A stretch of DNA of 32,342 bases, taken from assembly GCA_027487015.1 (NCBI GenBank), contig JAIYEK010000263.1, positions 1-32,342 of the forward strand. Direction: 5' to 3'. How positions within the stretch are numbered: the first letter of the stretch is position 1; the number at the start of each line of letters is the position of its first letter. Shown piece after piece: positions 32,226-32,342 of the stretch. Origin of the DNA: Erythrobacteraceae bacterium (lineage in GTDB: Bacteria; Pseudomonadota; Alphaproteobacteria; Sphingomonadales; Sphingomonadaceae). The notes under the pieces are model-generated. The model was not told where the DNA came from, made no database searches, and saw only the letters and a program-made list of their open reading frames with translations. A program made the position numbers and the translations under genes.

Positions 32226-32342
32226 ATGTTCATCGAGACCGAAACCACCCCCAATCCGTCCGCGCTCAAGTTCCTGCCCGGCCAGACCGTCATGGCCGCA
32301 GGCAGCCGCGAATTCGCCACCCCCGAAGCCGCCGAGGCGAGC
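32226..32342 (+). CDS. NifU/NfuA-like Fe-S scaffold protein, N-terminal part (cut by window edge)
   Basis: Only 39 codons are in the window: MFIETETTPNPSALKFLPGQ followed by a segment ending ATPEAAEAS. This is the very conserved start of the Nfu N-terminal domain found in alphaproteobacterial and mitochondrial Nfu proteins, which deliver Fe-S clusters to target proteins. The C-terminal NifU domain with its CxxC would lie past the edge. An in-frame ATG three codons upstream (32217) is possible. No clear ribosome site is present. It is divergent from the M16 peptidase gene across a 123-bp gap. Confidence 0.92.
   Translation, partial: MFIETETTPNPSALKFLPGQTVMAAGSREFATPEAAEAS

Overview
The window is high-GC, densely coded bacterial chromosome. 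Gene content and style point to an alphaproteobacterium of the Sphingomonadales, probably near Erythrobacteraceae: a TonB-dependent receptor paired with a tryptophan-halogenase-like flavoprotein, class II DAHP synthase, DUF1800/DUF1501 exported proteins, and an NfuA-type protein beginning MFIETETTPNPSALKF. This assignment is an inference from gene content. I saw no rRNA, tRNA, insertion sequence, phage gene or CRISPR array, and no gene-free stretch longer than about 210 bp. The first gene (acyl-CoA dehydrogenase) and the last (NfuA-like) are cut by the window edges.

Layout. (1) 1-1144: acyl-CoA dehydrogenase, minus strand. (2) 1351-5596: an inorganic-carbon-like module. It has an ArsR-type regulator, a beta-carbonic anhydrase and a SulP anion transporter on the plus strand. 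Facing them is a second, paralogous ArsR regulator, downstream of a degenerate isopropylmalate-dehydrogenase-like gene. (3) 5799-10538: a secreted alkyl-sulfatase-like metallo-beta-lactamase-fold enzyme, then a DUF1800 and a Tat-exported DUF1501 protein. (4) 10535-21290: a beta-glucan (laminarin-type) utilisation locus. It has a GH3 lipoprotein, an MFS transporter, a LacI regulator, a GH16 endoglucanase, a large TonB-dependent receptor and a divergent tryptophan-halogenase-like gene. Two nearly identical LacI-type palindromes sit upstream of the receptor/halogenase pair and upstream of GH3, which ties the locus into one regulon. (5) 21393-24140: a three-gene surface-glycan or phosphopolyol operon with an NTP transferase, a CDP-glycerol-transferase-like GT-B protein and an FkbM methyltransferase. 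(6) 24113-27381: ergothioneine genes egtB and egtD followed by a renalase-like flavoprotein. (7) 27509-28900: class II DAHP synthase. (8) 29031-32102: a large exported M16 peptidase, divergent from the nfuA-like gene.

How the genes work together (inference). The receptor imports glucan fragments released by GH16, GH3 trims them to glucose in the periplasm, MFS takes the sugar into the cytoplasm, and LacI senses a product and releases both operators. The carbonic anhydrase/SulP pair would supply or balance bicarbonate under control of one or both cysteine-free ArsR proteins. egtB and egtD form the sulfur-insertion and histidine-methylation core of ergothioneine synthesis; egtC and egtE equivalents are not in this window.

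The less expected signals are the paired LacI operators, the paralogous ArsR regulators around the carbonic anhydrase module with dyads near each, a 24-base motif shared by two unrelated upstream regions, and the likely leaderless starts of the M16/nfuA pair. None of these is proof of a wholly new system.
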